Origin: Psychromonas sp. SP041
GTDB lineage: Bacteria; Pseudomonadota; Gammaproteobacteria; Enterobacterales; Psychromonadaceae
Length of the DNA: 64,000 bases
Reading direction: 5' to 3'
Assembly (NCBI RefSeq): GCF_000470315.2
Contig: NZ_CBRF02000016.1
Location: 40,757-104,756 of the forward strand
The stretch's first letter is position 1; each line of letters begins with the position of its first letter. The notes under the pieces were generated by a model. That model did no database searches and was not told the DNA's origin. It worked only from the letters and a program-made list of their open reading frames with translations. Position numbers and translations under genes: made by a program. Positions 17,103 to 25,910 of this stretch are shown here, piece by piece.

Positions 17103-18401
17103 ATGAATGTACGTGCGATTGCTGCGAAAGTGCTAAATCAAGTAGTAGAAAAGGGGCAATCGTTATCACAAGCATTGCCTGCTATTCAACAAGACCTCAC
17201 CCCTAAAGACAAAGCATTAGTACAAATGCTGTGTTACGGAGTATTGCGTACTCTGCCTCGCTTAGATTTTTTCTGTCGCTCATTAATGAAAAAGCCATTA
17301 ACCGGTAAACAGCGTGATTTACACTTTCTGATTTTAGTGGGTATTTATCAATTATTGTATACACGTATTCCAAGCCATGCTGCTGTTGGCGAAACGGTTA
17401 ACGGTGCAAAAGCCCTGAAAAAACCTGCATTAAAAGGCATGATTAATGGCGTGTTACGTAGCTTTTTACGCGAACAGGAAAGTTTAATTGAGCAAGCAGA
17501 TCAGCAACCGGCTTTATTATATTGTCACCCAAGTTGGTTAGTTAAACGCCTTCAAGCAGCTTACGGTGAAGAAAAAGCGGCACAAATAATGACGGACAAT
17601 AACCAACAAGCGCCAATGTGGTTACGTGTAAATTCACGCTTTCATGATCGTGAACAATATCTTGCTTTGTTAACAGAGCAAGATAAAAAAGCCGATATTG
17701 CTGAGTTTAATGACAATGCCTTATGTTTAGAAAATGCGTGTGATGTTTACCAGTTACCGGGGTTCTCTGAAGGTTGGGTATCAGTGCAAGATGGCGCAGC
17801 ACAATTAGCGGCACATTATTTAGATGCACAGCCTAATGATTTGGTGTTAGATGCTTGTTCTGCTCCGGGTGGAAAGACCGTTCATACATTAGAACTACAA
17901 CCAAAGCTTAAACAAATGGTAGCCGTTGATTTTGATGAAAAGCGCTTATTACGTGTTAAAGAAAATTTAGAAAGGTTGAATCTACAAGCGACTGTTATCC
18001 CCGGCGATGCATCAAAACCTGATGAGTGGTGGTCTGGTGAACAATTTGATCGCATTCTATGTGATGCCCCATGTAGTGCTACAGGGGTTATTCGTCGTCA
18101 TCCAGATATTCGTTGGTTAAGACGTGATAGTGATATTAGTGAATTAGTGTCGTTACAAAAGAATATTTTGAGCGCATTATGGAAAAAACTGAAACCGGGT
18201 GGTGTGTTGTTATATGCAACGTGTTCTATTTTACCCGATGAAAATGATCTACAAATCAAAGACTTTCTAGAAAGTACAAGTGATGCATCATTAATTCCAC
18301 TATCTGCACAACATAATGATTCAATTAAAGGTCGCCAAATTTTGCCTAATGAGCAAAAAATGGATGGGTTTTATTACGCGAAACTACAAAAAGCGTTATA
18401 A
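17103..18401 (+). CDS. rsmB: 16S rRNA m5C967 methyltransferase RsmB
   Basis: 432 residues. An N-terminal NusB-like RNA-binding domain (about 1-140) precedes a Rossmann methyltransferase. Motifs: SAM site DACSAPGGKT; motif IV DAPCSATGV with the releasing Cys; and motif VI ATCSILPDEN with the catalytic Cys. It starts six bases after fmt, as in most gammaproteobacteria. Confidence 0.97.
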   Translation: MNVRAIAAKVLNQVVEKGQSLSQALPAIQQDLTPKDKALVQMLCYGVLRTLPRLDFFCRSLMKKPLTGKQRDLHFLILVGIYQLLYTRIPSHAAVGETVNGAKALKKPALKGMINGVLRSFLREQESLIEQADQQPALLYCHPSWLVKRLQAAYGEEKAAQIMTDNNQQAPMWLRVNSRFHDREQYLALLTEQDKKADIAEFNDNALCLENACDVYQLPGFSEGWVSVQDGAAQLAAHYLDAQPNDLVLDACSAPGGKTVHTLELQPKLKQMVAVDFDEKRLLRVKENLERLNLQATVIPGDASKPDEWWSGEQFDRILCDAPCSATGVIRRHPDIRWLRRDSDISELVSLQKNILSALWKKLKPGGVLLYATCSILPDENDLQIKDFLESTSDASLIPLSAQHNDSIKGRQILPNEQKMDGFYYAKLQKAL

Positions 18402-18436
18402 AAAGAACAAAATCAATCGATAAGCAGTGAGATGAA

Positions 18437-19813
18437 ATGAAGATTATTATTTTAGGTGCAGGGCAAGTTGGTGCTTCTTTAGCTGAAAACTTGGTTGGCG
18501 AAAATAACGATATCACCGTGGTTGATGAAAATCACGAAGCCTTACAAGAGCTACAAGATCGATTTGATTTACGTGTAGTACAAGGCAGTGCTTCTAGCCC
18601 ACATACATTGGGTGATGCAGGTGCCATTGATGCCGACATGTTAATTGCTGTGACTAACAGTGACGAAATTAACATGGTGGCCTGTCAAATTGCTTTTACA
18701 TTATTTAATGTGCCTAAAAAAATAGCGCGTATTCGATCTCAAAGTGTCGTGATGCATGAGAAAGAGCTCTTTAATAAAGATGCTTTTCCCATTGACCATA
18801 TCATCGCACCTGAAAAGTTAGTGAGTGATTACATCGCTCAGTTAATTGAATATCCCGGGGCGCTTCAAGTTGCTAACTTCGCAAATGGTAAAGTAGGTCT
18901 AGTGGCGATTCGTGCTTATTATGGTGGTTCTTTAGTTGGTAACGCTATTTCTGCTTTAAAAGAACATATGCCTAATATTGAAGCACGTGTGGCAGCTATA
19001 TTTAGACGTGGTAAAGCAATTCGTCCTCAAGGAACAACCATTATTGAAGCCGATGATGAAGTGTTCTTTATTACAGCAAGCCCTAATATTCGTGCGATTA
19101 TGGGGGAGATGCAAAAACTTGAACACCCTTATAAACGTATCATGATTGTGGGTGGCGGTTATATCGGTGAAAGCTTAGCGAAACGCTTAGAAAAAGAAAA
19201 CTCAGTGAAACTGATTGAGAAAAATTACAGTCGTGCAGAATATTTGTCTGAAACGTTATCGAATACGATTGTTTTTTGTGGTGACTCATCAGATCAAGAT
19301 TTACTACTAGAAGAGCATATTGACCAAACAGATTTATTTATTACCGTCACCAATGACGATGAAGCGAATATCATGTCTGCGATGTTGGCAAAACGTTTAG
19401 GTGCACGTAAAGCCATGGTATTGATTCAACGTACCGCTTATGTTGACTTGATCCAAGGTAACATCCTTGATATTGCGATATCACCGCAGCAAGCGACATT
19501 ATCAGCCTTATTAACACACGTTCGTAAAGCCGACTTAAAACATGTTTATTCATTACGTGAAGGTTTGGCAGAAGCCATTGAGATTGTTGCGCGAGGCGAC
19601 AATATGACGTCTAAAGTAGTGGGTAAAGAGATCTCTCAGCTAAAACTACCTAAAGGAACCAGTGTTGGGGCAATTGTACGTGATGAGCAGGTATTGATTG
19701 CACATGATGATACGGTGATAGAAACAGACGATCACGTTATTTTGTTCTTAGTGAACAAAAAATATATCAGTGATATTGAGAAACTATTCCAACCAAGTCC
19801 ATTCTTCCTGTAA
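18437..19813 (+). CDS. trkA: Trk potassium transport regulatory subunit TrkA
   Basis: 458 residues with two RCK modules, each an NAD(H)-binding TrkA-N Rossmann fold ([13 protein letters not shown] at 7-19; [13 protein letters not shown] near 237) followed by a TrkA-C domain. Cytosolic gate of the TrkH channel. GTGAGAT upstream of the ATG. trkH follows ten bases later, so channel and gate are co-expressed. Confidence 0.97.
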   Translation: MKIIILGAGQVGASLAENLVGENNDITVVDENHEALQELQDRFDLRVVQGSASSPHTLGDAGAIDADMLIAVTNSDEINMVACQIAFTLFNVPKKIARIRSQSVVMHEKELFNKDAFPIDHIIAPEKLVSDYIAQLIEYPGALQVANFANGKVGLVAIRAYYGGSLVGNAISALKEHMPNIEARVAAIFRRGKAIRPQGTTIIEADDEVFFITASPNIRAIMGEMQKLEHPYKRIMIVGGGYIGESLAKRLEKENSVKLIEKNYSRAEYLSETLSNTIVFCGDSSDQDLLLEEHIDQTDLFITVTNDDEANIMSAMLAKRLGARKAMVLIQRTAYVDLIQGNILDIAISPQQATLSALLTHVRKADLKHVYSLREGLAEAIEIVARGDNMTSKVVGKEISQLKLPKGTSVGAIVRDEQVLIAHDDTVIETDDHVILFLVNKKYISDIEKLFQPSPFFL

Positions 19814-19823
19814 GAGATAGTAG

Positions 19824-21269
19824 ATGACTTATCGTCCTCTCTTTTTCATCACAGGGTTAGTACTGTCAAAAATGGCAGTATTTATGTATTTCCCGATGAT
19901 ATTAGCTTTTTACTATAATTCCTTTGGTGGAATGGAGTTTCTAGCATCAATCATCATCACACACTTAGCATCGATCATTTTCCTCTATTTTGGCGGCGAA
20001 ACCGATCGCTCCCATTTGGGGGTGAGAGAGATGTTTATGCTCACTACTGCGGTATGGATTTTAGCGAGCTTATTTGCGGCATTACCTTTTGTTTTTATTC
20101 AACACATTAGTTATAGCGATGCTTTTTTTGAGACCATGTCAGGGATCACCACGACGGGTAGTACGGTTTTACATGGTTTAGATACTATGCACCCGAGTAT
20201 CCTCTTATGGCGATCTATTCTGCAATGGCTAGGCGGTGTGGGTTTCATTGTTATGGGCGTAGCGATACTGCCATTTTTAAATGTCGGGGGGATGCGTTTA
20301 TTCCAAACAGAATCATCCGATTGGTCTGATAAATCAGCGTCTAAAACTCGCCGTGTCGCGTTAGATATTCTGCTGGTATATGTCTCTTTAACGGTTTGTT
20401 GTTTCATTGGTTATCGTTTTGCAGGAATGGAAAACTTTGATGCAGTGAATCATGCGATGACAACCATCTCTACGGGTGGTTATTCAACCTCTGACAGCTC
20501 AATGGGGCATTTCTCACATATTGCCCATTGGAACGCTATTATCTTTATGTTTCTAGGTGGACTGCCTTTTCTGTTGATGATTAGGGGGATGAAACAAAAA
20601 TCACTACAGCCGTTATGGAAAGATGCTCAAATCCAAGGTTTTGCCTTGTTAGTGATTGTTTGTTCGTTAAGTTTAAGTGCTTATTTAGTCATGAGTAACC
20701 AATTTTCATGGGCTGATGCGATTCGATTAAGCGTGTTTAATGTGGTTTCTGTGGTTACAACAACAGGCTTTGGGTTAGATGATTTCCTTACTTGGGGAGA
20801 TTTTAGTTTGATTATCTTTACTGGGTTATTGTTTACTGGCGCATGCTCAGGCTCAACCTCTGGTGGGATGAAAATATTCCGTTTCCAAATTGCTTTCAGC
20901 CTTTTAAAGCGTCATTTAATGCTATTAATGCATCCTCATGCGCTCTTCACACAAAAATACAATAATCGTAAAGTCAGTGATGAAATATTGCGTTCATTAG
21001 TCGCCTTTGTCATTGCTTATATGATGACAATCGCAGTGTCTACCTTATTACTGACGTTATTTGGTTCGCAAGCCATGGTGGCATTAACCGCATCAATCAC
21101 GGCCGTTTCAAATGTAGGGCCGGGATTAGTTGAATCAATTGGACCATCTGGTAACTTTGCTGCACTGCCTGATGCGTCTAAGTGGGTATTATCTATTTGT
21201 ATGTTAATGGGACGTTTAGAAATATTAACCGTTGCTGTCATGTTTACTGGTCATTTTTGGCGCCGCTAA
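19824..21269 (+). CDS. trkH: Trk potassium uptake channel TrkH
   Basis: 481-residue inner-membrane K+ channel of the SKT family with four M1-P-M2 repeats. Selectivity-filter segments are visible: TTTGSTVL near 110, STGGYST near 218, TTTGFG near 313 and SNVGPG near 430. The conserved SGSTSGGMK lies before the third repeat's end. Pairs with TrkA upstream. Convergent with the VOC gene; no clear terminator between them, only imperfect complementarity. Confidence 0.96.
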   Translation: MTYRPLFFITGLVLSKMAVFMYFPMILAFYYNSFGGMEFLASIIITHLASIIFLYFGGETDRSHLGVREMFMLTTAVWILASLFAALPFVFIQHISYSDAFFETMSGITTTGSTVLHGLDTMHPSILLWRSILQWLGGVGFIVMGVAILPFLNVGGMRLFQTESSDWSDKSASKTRRVALDILLVYVSLTVCCFIGYRFAGMENFDAVNHAMTTISTGGYSTSDSSMGHFSHIAHWNAIIFMFLGGLPFLLMIRGMKQKSLQPLWKDAQIQGFALLVIVCSLSLSAYLVMSNQFSWADAIRLSVFNVVSVVTTTGFGLDDFLTWGDFSLIIFTGLLFTGACSGSTSGGMKIFRFQIAFSLLKRHLMLLMHPHALFTQKYNNRKVSDEILRSLVAFVIAYMMTIAVSTLLLTLFGSQAMVALTASITAVSNVGPGLVESIGPSGNFAALPDASKWVLSICMLMGRLEILTVAVMFTGHFWRR

Positions 21270-21398
21270 TAAAAACGTGAGCCTGCCAAACGAAAACAGA
21301 CGATACAAGAGAGCCAATAATTAACTTTATTCATCAGATTAATTGTTGTTCTCCTGTATTGTTTGGTTTTTTAAAGCATTCAATTAGCTGTTGACCAC

Positions 21399-21905
21399 TT
21401 ATTTTTGATAAGCACCGCTAGCATAATGCAATTCATAACTGTGGCTATAAATTTCTAGAATATTACCAAATGGGTCTTCCATGTAGATCATGCGGTAAGG
21501 TTTTTCTCCTGGGTAATAATAACGTGGTGCTTTCATTCGGCGTTTTCCACCAGCGGCGACTATTTTATCTGCTAATGCTTCTACATTTGGATCTTGTACG
21601 CAAAAGTGGAAAATACCAGTTTTCCAATATTCAAAATTATTGTCAGGGTTTTCTTGGTTTTTAAATTCAAACAATTCAACACCAATGCGATCACCCGTTG
21701 ATAAGTGTGCAATACGAAAACGCTCCCAGCCTGCACCAAAAACATCGGTACACATTTCACCAATGGCACTTGCGTCTTCAACTACATCGCTTGGCTCCAT
21801 AATGGTGTACCAACCTAATACTTCAGTATAAAATTTTACAGCGGCTTCCAAGTTAGGTACTGAAATACCAATATGTGAAAAACTACGTGGGTAAGGGTTA
21901 TTCAT
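21399..21905 (-). CDS. VOC superfamily (glyoxalase/dioxygenase fold) metalloprotein
   Basis: 168 residues with two beta-alpha-beta-beta-beta modules. First module: SFSHIGISVPNLEAAVKFYTEVLGW, candidate metal ligand His, then VELFEF with Glu. Second module: FHFCVQD with His and DPFGNILEIYSH with Glu. This ligand pattern is that of type I VOC enzymes, but the substrate cannot be read from sequence; it does not look like glyoxalase I itself. I start at ATG 21905 with GAGGAG seven bases upstream, not at an in-frame TTG nine codons earlier. Divergent from a LysR regulator, which suggests that regulator controls it. Confidence 0.85.
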   Translation of the reverse strand: MNNPYPRSFSHIGISVPNLEAAVKFYTEVLGWYTIMEPSDVVEDASAIGEMCTDVFGAGWERFRIAHLSTGDRIGVELFEFKNQENPDNNFEYWKTGIFHFCVQDPNVEALADKIVAAGGKRRMKAPRYYYPGEKPYRMIYMEDPFGNILEIYSHSYELHYASGAYQK

Positions 21906-22030
21906 CTCTTCTCTCCTCATTGCTAAATGCAAGTTTGTTTATGTGAGATAAAGAATAAAGAAATAAAACTCTTTCATGAAATTATCATTTGTTATTATTT
22001 TAATAATTTTTTGTTATAGTTGTGAGGTGT

Positions 22031-22057
22031 TGGTAATAGTTATTACCAGTAACTATT
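22031..22057. promoter_or_regulatory. Overlapping palindromes between the VOC and LysR genes
   Basis: TGGTAATA (22031-22038) and TATTACCA (22041-22048) form a perfect dyad with a 2-base centre. The right part of it joins a second perfect dyad, AATAGTTA (22035-22042) with TAACTATT (22050-22057). Interleaved dyads of this kind in a divergent LysR promoter are typical of the regulator's recognition and activation sites. It lies 58 bases before the LysR start. Confidence 0.6.
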
Positions 22058-22115
22058 AAAAGAACGATGACAAGTCATGCCCTGTCACCATTAACAAAGA
22101 AGTGAAGAGATAAAA

Positions 22116-23006
22116 GTGATTAATCAAAAGCATCTTAATACCTTTATGAAATTAGTTGAGACTAAGCACTTTACGCATACTGCTGAACAGCTGTTTATGA
22201 CCCAGCCGGGTGTGACACAACACATTAAAAAGCTTGAAAAGCATTTTAATACTTTGCTATTAGCTCGTTATGGCAAACAGTTTGAATTAACCTTAGCAGG
22301 TGAAAAGCTTTATCAAATGGGATTAAGTGTGCGTGCGTTAGAAGAACAGTTAAGTGAAAGCATTAATCAGGATGATCCGATACAAGGTATTTGCTCAATA
22401 ACCTGCTCTGGCGCACTCGCTAATTTTCTTTACCCTTATTTTGTGCAGCAACAGAGTGTGCATCCTAAACTAAGTGTTTTTGTTGAAGCCGCTCCTAATC
22501 AGAATATTATTAATGACTTACTCAGTAACAAAATAGATTTAGGGATCGTGACCCGACAAACGGAACATGAACAACTAAAACAAACGCTGGTGGGTTATGA
22601 AGAGCTGCAATTGGTAGTGCCTGCTAATGCCGACGTAAGCTTAGATCAACATTGCGATTTCTCTGCACTCAACGAACTTGGATTTATTAACCATCCCGAT
22701 GGCTTACACTTTCTTGAAAAGGTTTTCTCAAGCAATTTTACGGCTGATTATAAAGGCCCTAGTAGCCTTAATATTAAAGGTTATGTGAATCAACTACAGC
22801 AAATTCTACTGCCCGTTGCGCAAGGGGTTGGATACACTATTTTACAAAAGCGTGCGGTGCAACAATTTAGTCAACCACAGCAATTAAAAGTACTGCCATT
22901 AACTTATGCAGTTCAAGAGTCCCTGTATTTAACTCAAAAACGTTATCGTCAATTACCTTCACGCTATCAATGGTTTGAAAATAAAATAAAACAGCTTTTA
23001 GGGTAA
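22116..23006 (+). CDS. LysR-family transcriptional regulator
   Basis: 296 residues. The N-terminal winged HTH (NTFMKLVETKHFTHTAEQLF, then TQPGVTQHIKKLEKHF) is followed by a LysR substrate-binding domain from about 90. GTG start with a GAAGAGA ribosome-binding site. The effector is unknown. The obvious target is the divergent VOC gene, and autoregulation through the interleaved dyads upstream is likely. Confidence 0.93.
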   Translation: MINQKHLNTFMKLVETKHFTHTAEQLFMTQPGVTQHIKKLEKHFNTLLLARYGKQFELTLAGEKLYQMGLSVRALEEQLSESINQDDPIQGICSITCSGALANFLYPYFVQQQSVHPKLSVFVEAAPNQNIINDLLSNKIDLGIVTRQTEHEQLKQTLVGYEELQLVVPANADVSLDQHCDFSALNELGFINHPDGLHFLEKVFSSNFTADYKGPSSLNIKGYVNQLQQILLPVAQGVGYTILQKRAVQQFSQPQQLKVLPLTYAVQESLYLTQKRYRQLPSRYQWFENKIKQLLG

Positions 23007-23056
23007 GTTATCCATGAAATTATTGGTTATGTAATGGGTAAAGTTAACCATGAGAT
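23001..23056. repeat. Imperfect direct repeat at the 3' end of the LysR gene
   Basis: A 20-base stretch at 23001-23020 (GGGTAAGTTATCCATGAAAT) is repeated at 23036-23056 with one inserted base and two changes. The first copy includes the LysR stop codon. It looks like a small local duplication. The following 145 bases hold nothing I can identify. Confidence 0.55.
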
Positions 23057-23201
23057 AAATAATATAGGAAAGCTAAAGTCTCTGGGAATTCTGACAATAG
23101 TATTACTCTTAATTGGACATAATTTGGAGTTGATTGTATTTGTATATCAGCAATCTTATTTATAATAAACCTCGAAATTGGTTCGTTTACATAAAATGAA
23201 A

Positions 23202-23828
23202 TTATGGACTACAACTCTGAGATGAAGGGTTAATCTCGCAGATTACTTTTTGTGTCTCTTCTTTTTGTACTTCACGGTTTATTTTTTCATTTTTTGTTTT
23301 AGTTATTTTAAGGAGAAAGTTTGCATCTGACTCCCCATTCTTTTCTGCTAAGGTTAGCCAGTAAAAAGCTAGATATTCATTTTTTGGTAGTGGGCATTCT
23401 TCTTCTGTAAAGCAAACCCCTAGATAAAGCTGACTCGTTGATGAGCCTTTTTCTGCCAATGTATTTAATAAATGAAATCCTTTCAATTTTTTTTCAGTAT
23501 TTTCTAGGTATGTAATCCCCAAAAGAATTGTCGCTTTCTCATCTCCAGCTTCAAATAATAATTCCAAATTATGAATAGCTTCTTCCATTCTATCTGAATC
23601 TATTAGTATTTCACTGTAACGATACATTGCAATAGAGTTCCCTTTTTTTGCTAATAACTCTAATTTCTCTATCGCATCATTTTTTACGTTTATATCTTCA
23701 GAGTTTATTTCTTTTATTATATTGTTTAATATTTTATTTTCTTTTTTGCTTGAAATAAAAAAGCTCAAGAAAATTAATGCGACTATGGAGACTATAATTT
23801 TTGATAGCATTATTTTTTTATTTTTCAT
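23202..23828 (-). CDS. Membrane-anchored Sel1/TPR-like protein, function unknown
   Basis: About 208 residues. An N-terminal hydrophobic segment (about 10-27) would anchor it in the inner membrane with the rest outside. Residues 50-175 form helical repeats of Sel1/TPR type: 'LAKKGNSIAMYRYSEILI', 'GDEKATILLGITYLEN', 'KGSSTSQLYLGVCF', 'YWLTLAEKNGESDANFLL'. Three Cys lie in the third repeat and the tail. I start at ATG 23828; an in-frame TTG four codons upstream is possible, and no strong ribosome-binding site is seen. The gene is more AT-rich than its neighbours, with many AAA/AAT codons, which may mean recent acquisition. Such proteins usually scaffold partner proteins; no partner is evident here. 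Confidence 0.7.
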   Translation of the reverse strand: MKNKKIMLSKIIVSIVALIFLSFFISSKKENKILNNIIKEINSEDINVKNDAIEKLELLAKKGNSIAMYRYSEILIDSDRMEEAIHNLELLFEAGDEKATILLGITYLENTEKKLKGFHLLNTLAEKGSSTSQLYLGVCFTEEECPLPKNEYLAFYWLTLAEKNGESDANFLLKITKTKNEKINREVQKEETQKVICEINPSSQSCSP

Positions 23829-24021
23829 CTTTTTTACCAATTACATCGTACAAATGAAGTCGCAATTTCATTAGAGATTCGGATGCTCTAATTAATATTA
23901 ACTTGTTCACGTTTTTTTCTGGTTGATCTGTTTATTTTATTTGGTCATTTCTGTAAAGGGCCAATAGTAGTATTCAAACTTTGAGCTTTAAAATGTAATT
24001 ATTTATCTTCACTTGATAACG

Positions 24022-25380
24022 CTATTCACTCAATTGCTCTGGATCTGGATTCTGCTGGGTAAGTTGATCTGCGATAGGGCGCTTAATAGGCACGCCTAAG
24101 CCTTTTAATTGCTCTGCTTGTTGTATCACATTACCACGTCCAGAACTAAGCTGTTTCAGTGCGCTATGGTAGGTTTTTTGTGCTTTATCTATCTGAGAGC
24201 CGACCTCTAAGAAGTTATCACTGAATAAACGCAATTTATCGTATAACTTACTGGCTTGCTGGGCGATCAGTTGACCATTGTTTTCTTGACGTTGAAAGCG
24301 CCATAGATTTTCAATGGTACGCAAAGCAATCATTAAATTACTTGGGCTCGCTAATAAAATATTATTGTCTAAAGCTAGTTGAACTAAGCTTGGATCGTGC
24401 TCTAAAGCAACAATAAAGGCTGGCTCTACAGCAACAAATAACAATACATAGTCTAATGTGTTGGCACCAATTAAGTCTTGGTAATCCTTTTTACCCAATC
24501 CTCTAATATGTTGTCTTATGGATAAGCAGTGCGCATCGATGGCTTGTTTCTGTTCGCCCACATCTTGGCTATTGAAGTAGCGTTCATAAGCGACTAAAGA
24601 TACCTTAGAGTCGATAATAATATTGCGCTGTTGTGGTAAGTTAACAATCACATCAGGTAAAAATCGTTGTCCTTTGCTGTCTTTTAAATTTACTTGAGTC
24701 GCGTATTCATGACCTTCGCGTAATCCTGAATTTTCTAGAATGCGCTGTAAAACGACCTCACCCCAGTTACCTTGTTGTTTATTATCACCTTTTAACGCAT
24801 TGGTTAGGTTTTGGGTTTCTTGATGCATTAAGTTATTAAGGCTAGCAAGCTGATCAATTTCGCGCTTTAAATTAAAACGTTCTTTACTTTCATTAACGTA
24901 GCAATCCGTCACTTGTTTTTGAAAGCCTTCTAACTGCGTGCTAAGAGGGTCTAACAACTGCTTAATAGATTGTTCATTTAATTGTTTAAATTGTGTCGAT
25001 TTATCGTGAAAAATGCGTTGTGATAATACTTCAAATTGTTGGCTTAATTTAGCTTCTGTTGCTTGTTGATCTCGTAAACGCTGTTCACCTGCTTGCAAGC
25101 GAATATCTGATTCTCTAACGCGTGTTGTTAACTTACTGGTTTGTGCTTGTAAGCTTTCATTGTGTAGCGATAAATCATCTATCTTATTTTGTTGTGAAGC
25201 ATTTTGTTGAGTTTGATGTTGTAGATTTTGTTCTGTTAGTTTTAAAGCAAGGTGTTGTTCAGCGAGGGCTTTTCTAGTGCGGGAGAGTGAGCTCAATGTA
25301 AACAATAAAGCGCTCAAAAGTAGGACCGCTACAATACTTATTAATAACATTGTATTGTTTGCCAATAAATCTACAGACAT
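24022..25380 (-). CDS. rmuC: DNA recombination protein RmuC
   Basis: 452 residues. An N-terminal membrane segment (8-28), a long coiled coil (about 30-190), then the RmuC nuclease-like core (GNWGEVVLQRILENSGLREGHEY, PDVIVNLP, IIDSKVSLVAYERY). RmuC limits DNA inversions between short inverted repeats in E. coli. It starts one base after the small membrane protein gene upstream, so the two are co-transcribed. Confidence 0.95.
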   Translation of the reverse strand: MSVDLLANNTMLLISIVAVLLLSALLFTLSSLSRTRKALAEQHLALKLTEQNLQHQTQQNASQQNKIDDLSLHNESLQAQTSKLTTRVRESDIRLQAGEQRLRDQQATEAKLSQQFEVLSQRIFHDKSTQFKQLNEQSIKQLLDPLSTQLEGFQKQVTDCYVNESKERFNLKREIDQLASLNNLMHQETQNLTNALKGDNKQQGNWGEVVLQRILENSGLREGHEYATQVNLKDSKGQRFLPDVIVNLPQQRNIIIDSKVSLVAYERYFNSQDVGEQKQAIDAHCLSIRQHIRGLGKKDYQDLIGANTLDYVLLFVAVEPAFIVALEHDPSLVQLALDNNILLASPSNLMIALRTIENLWRFQRQENNGQLIAQQASKLYDKLRLFSDNFLEVGSQIDKAQKTYHSALKQLSSGRGNVIQQAEQLKGLGVPIKRPIADQLTQQNPDPEQLSE

Positions 25381-25381
25381 T

Positions 25382-25633
25382 TTAATATTCCAGTCTTTTT
25401 AACGCGCTGATTACATGCGGGTTAAGCCTGTTCCAACAAAGTAGAAAAGCTAAATAAATGGCGAGAACGACCCATTTATGTAAGTTTTTACCCAAATCTA
25501 AATCTACAAAAGCAAAAGGGCCGTAATAGGTATCCATGGTTTTTACATAAATAGCCATAATCACAGGCAAGATCAAAACCGTTAATAGTTTCCAAATCAA
25601 AGACAAAGTTTGAGTAAGAGGGGTATTTAACAT
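25382..25633 (-). CDS. Small two-helix membrane protein upstream of rmuC
   Basis: 83 residues with hydrophobic segments at about 12-30 and 51-66, and a charged C-terminus. No family recognised. GGAAAG precedes the ATG. The one-base gap to rmuC shows it is the first gene of an rmuC operon and supports that it is real; any functional link to RmuC is inference. Confidence 0.7.
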   Translation of the reverse strand: MLNTPLTQTLSLIWKLLTVLILPVIMAIYVKTMDTYYGPFAFVDLDLGKNLHKWVVLAIYLAFLLCWNRLNPHVISALKRLEY

Positions 25634-25820
25634 GCACTTTCCAATCGAGAATAGATGAACTGTAACTTTAAACAGTAATTCTATATAAGTGAATAGATAA
25701 CTGTAAATATAGAAGGTTAATACAAGATTTAATCACCGTATCAATATTAAACAATCAATGCATTATTATGCTGTTTTTAATTTAAAAATTGCCTATTTAG
25801 AGTTAATAACCGTACTCTTG

Positions 25821-25850
25821 CATGTTTATGCATATTTATGCGTGATATTT
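25821..25850. repeat. 10-bp direct repeats in the glmS upstream region
   Basis: CATGTTTATG, CATATTTATG and a weaker CGTGATATTT follow each other with a 10-base period, one helical turn, about 60-90 bases before the glmS start. They could be a regulator-binding array or an accident of AT-rich DNA. The rest of the 277-base gap gives no recognisable GlmZ-pairing site by eye. Confidence 0.4.
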
Positions 25851-25910
25851 TAATGGAAATGAATTAAAGTGCATACCTCATTAATTTAAAACTAATATCA
25901 GGGGAAGTTT

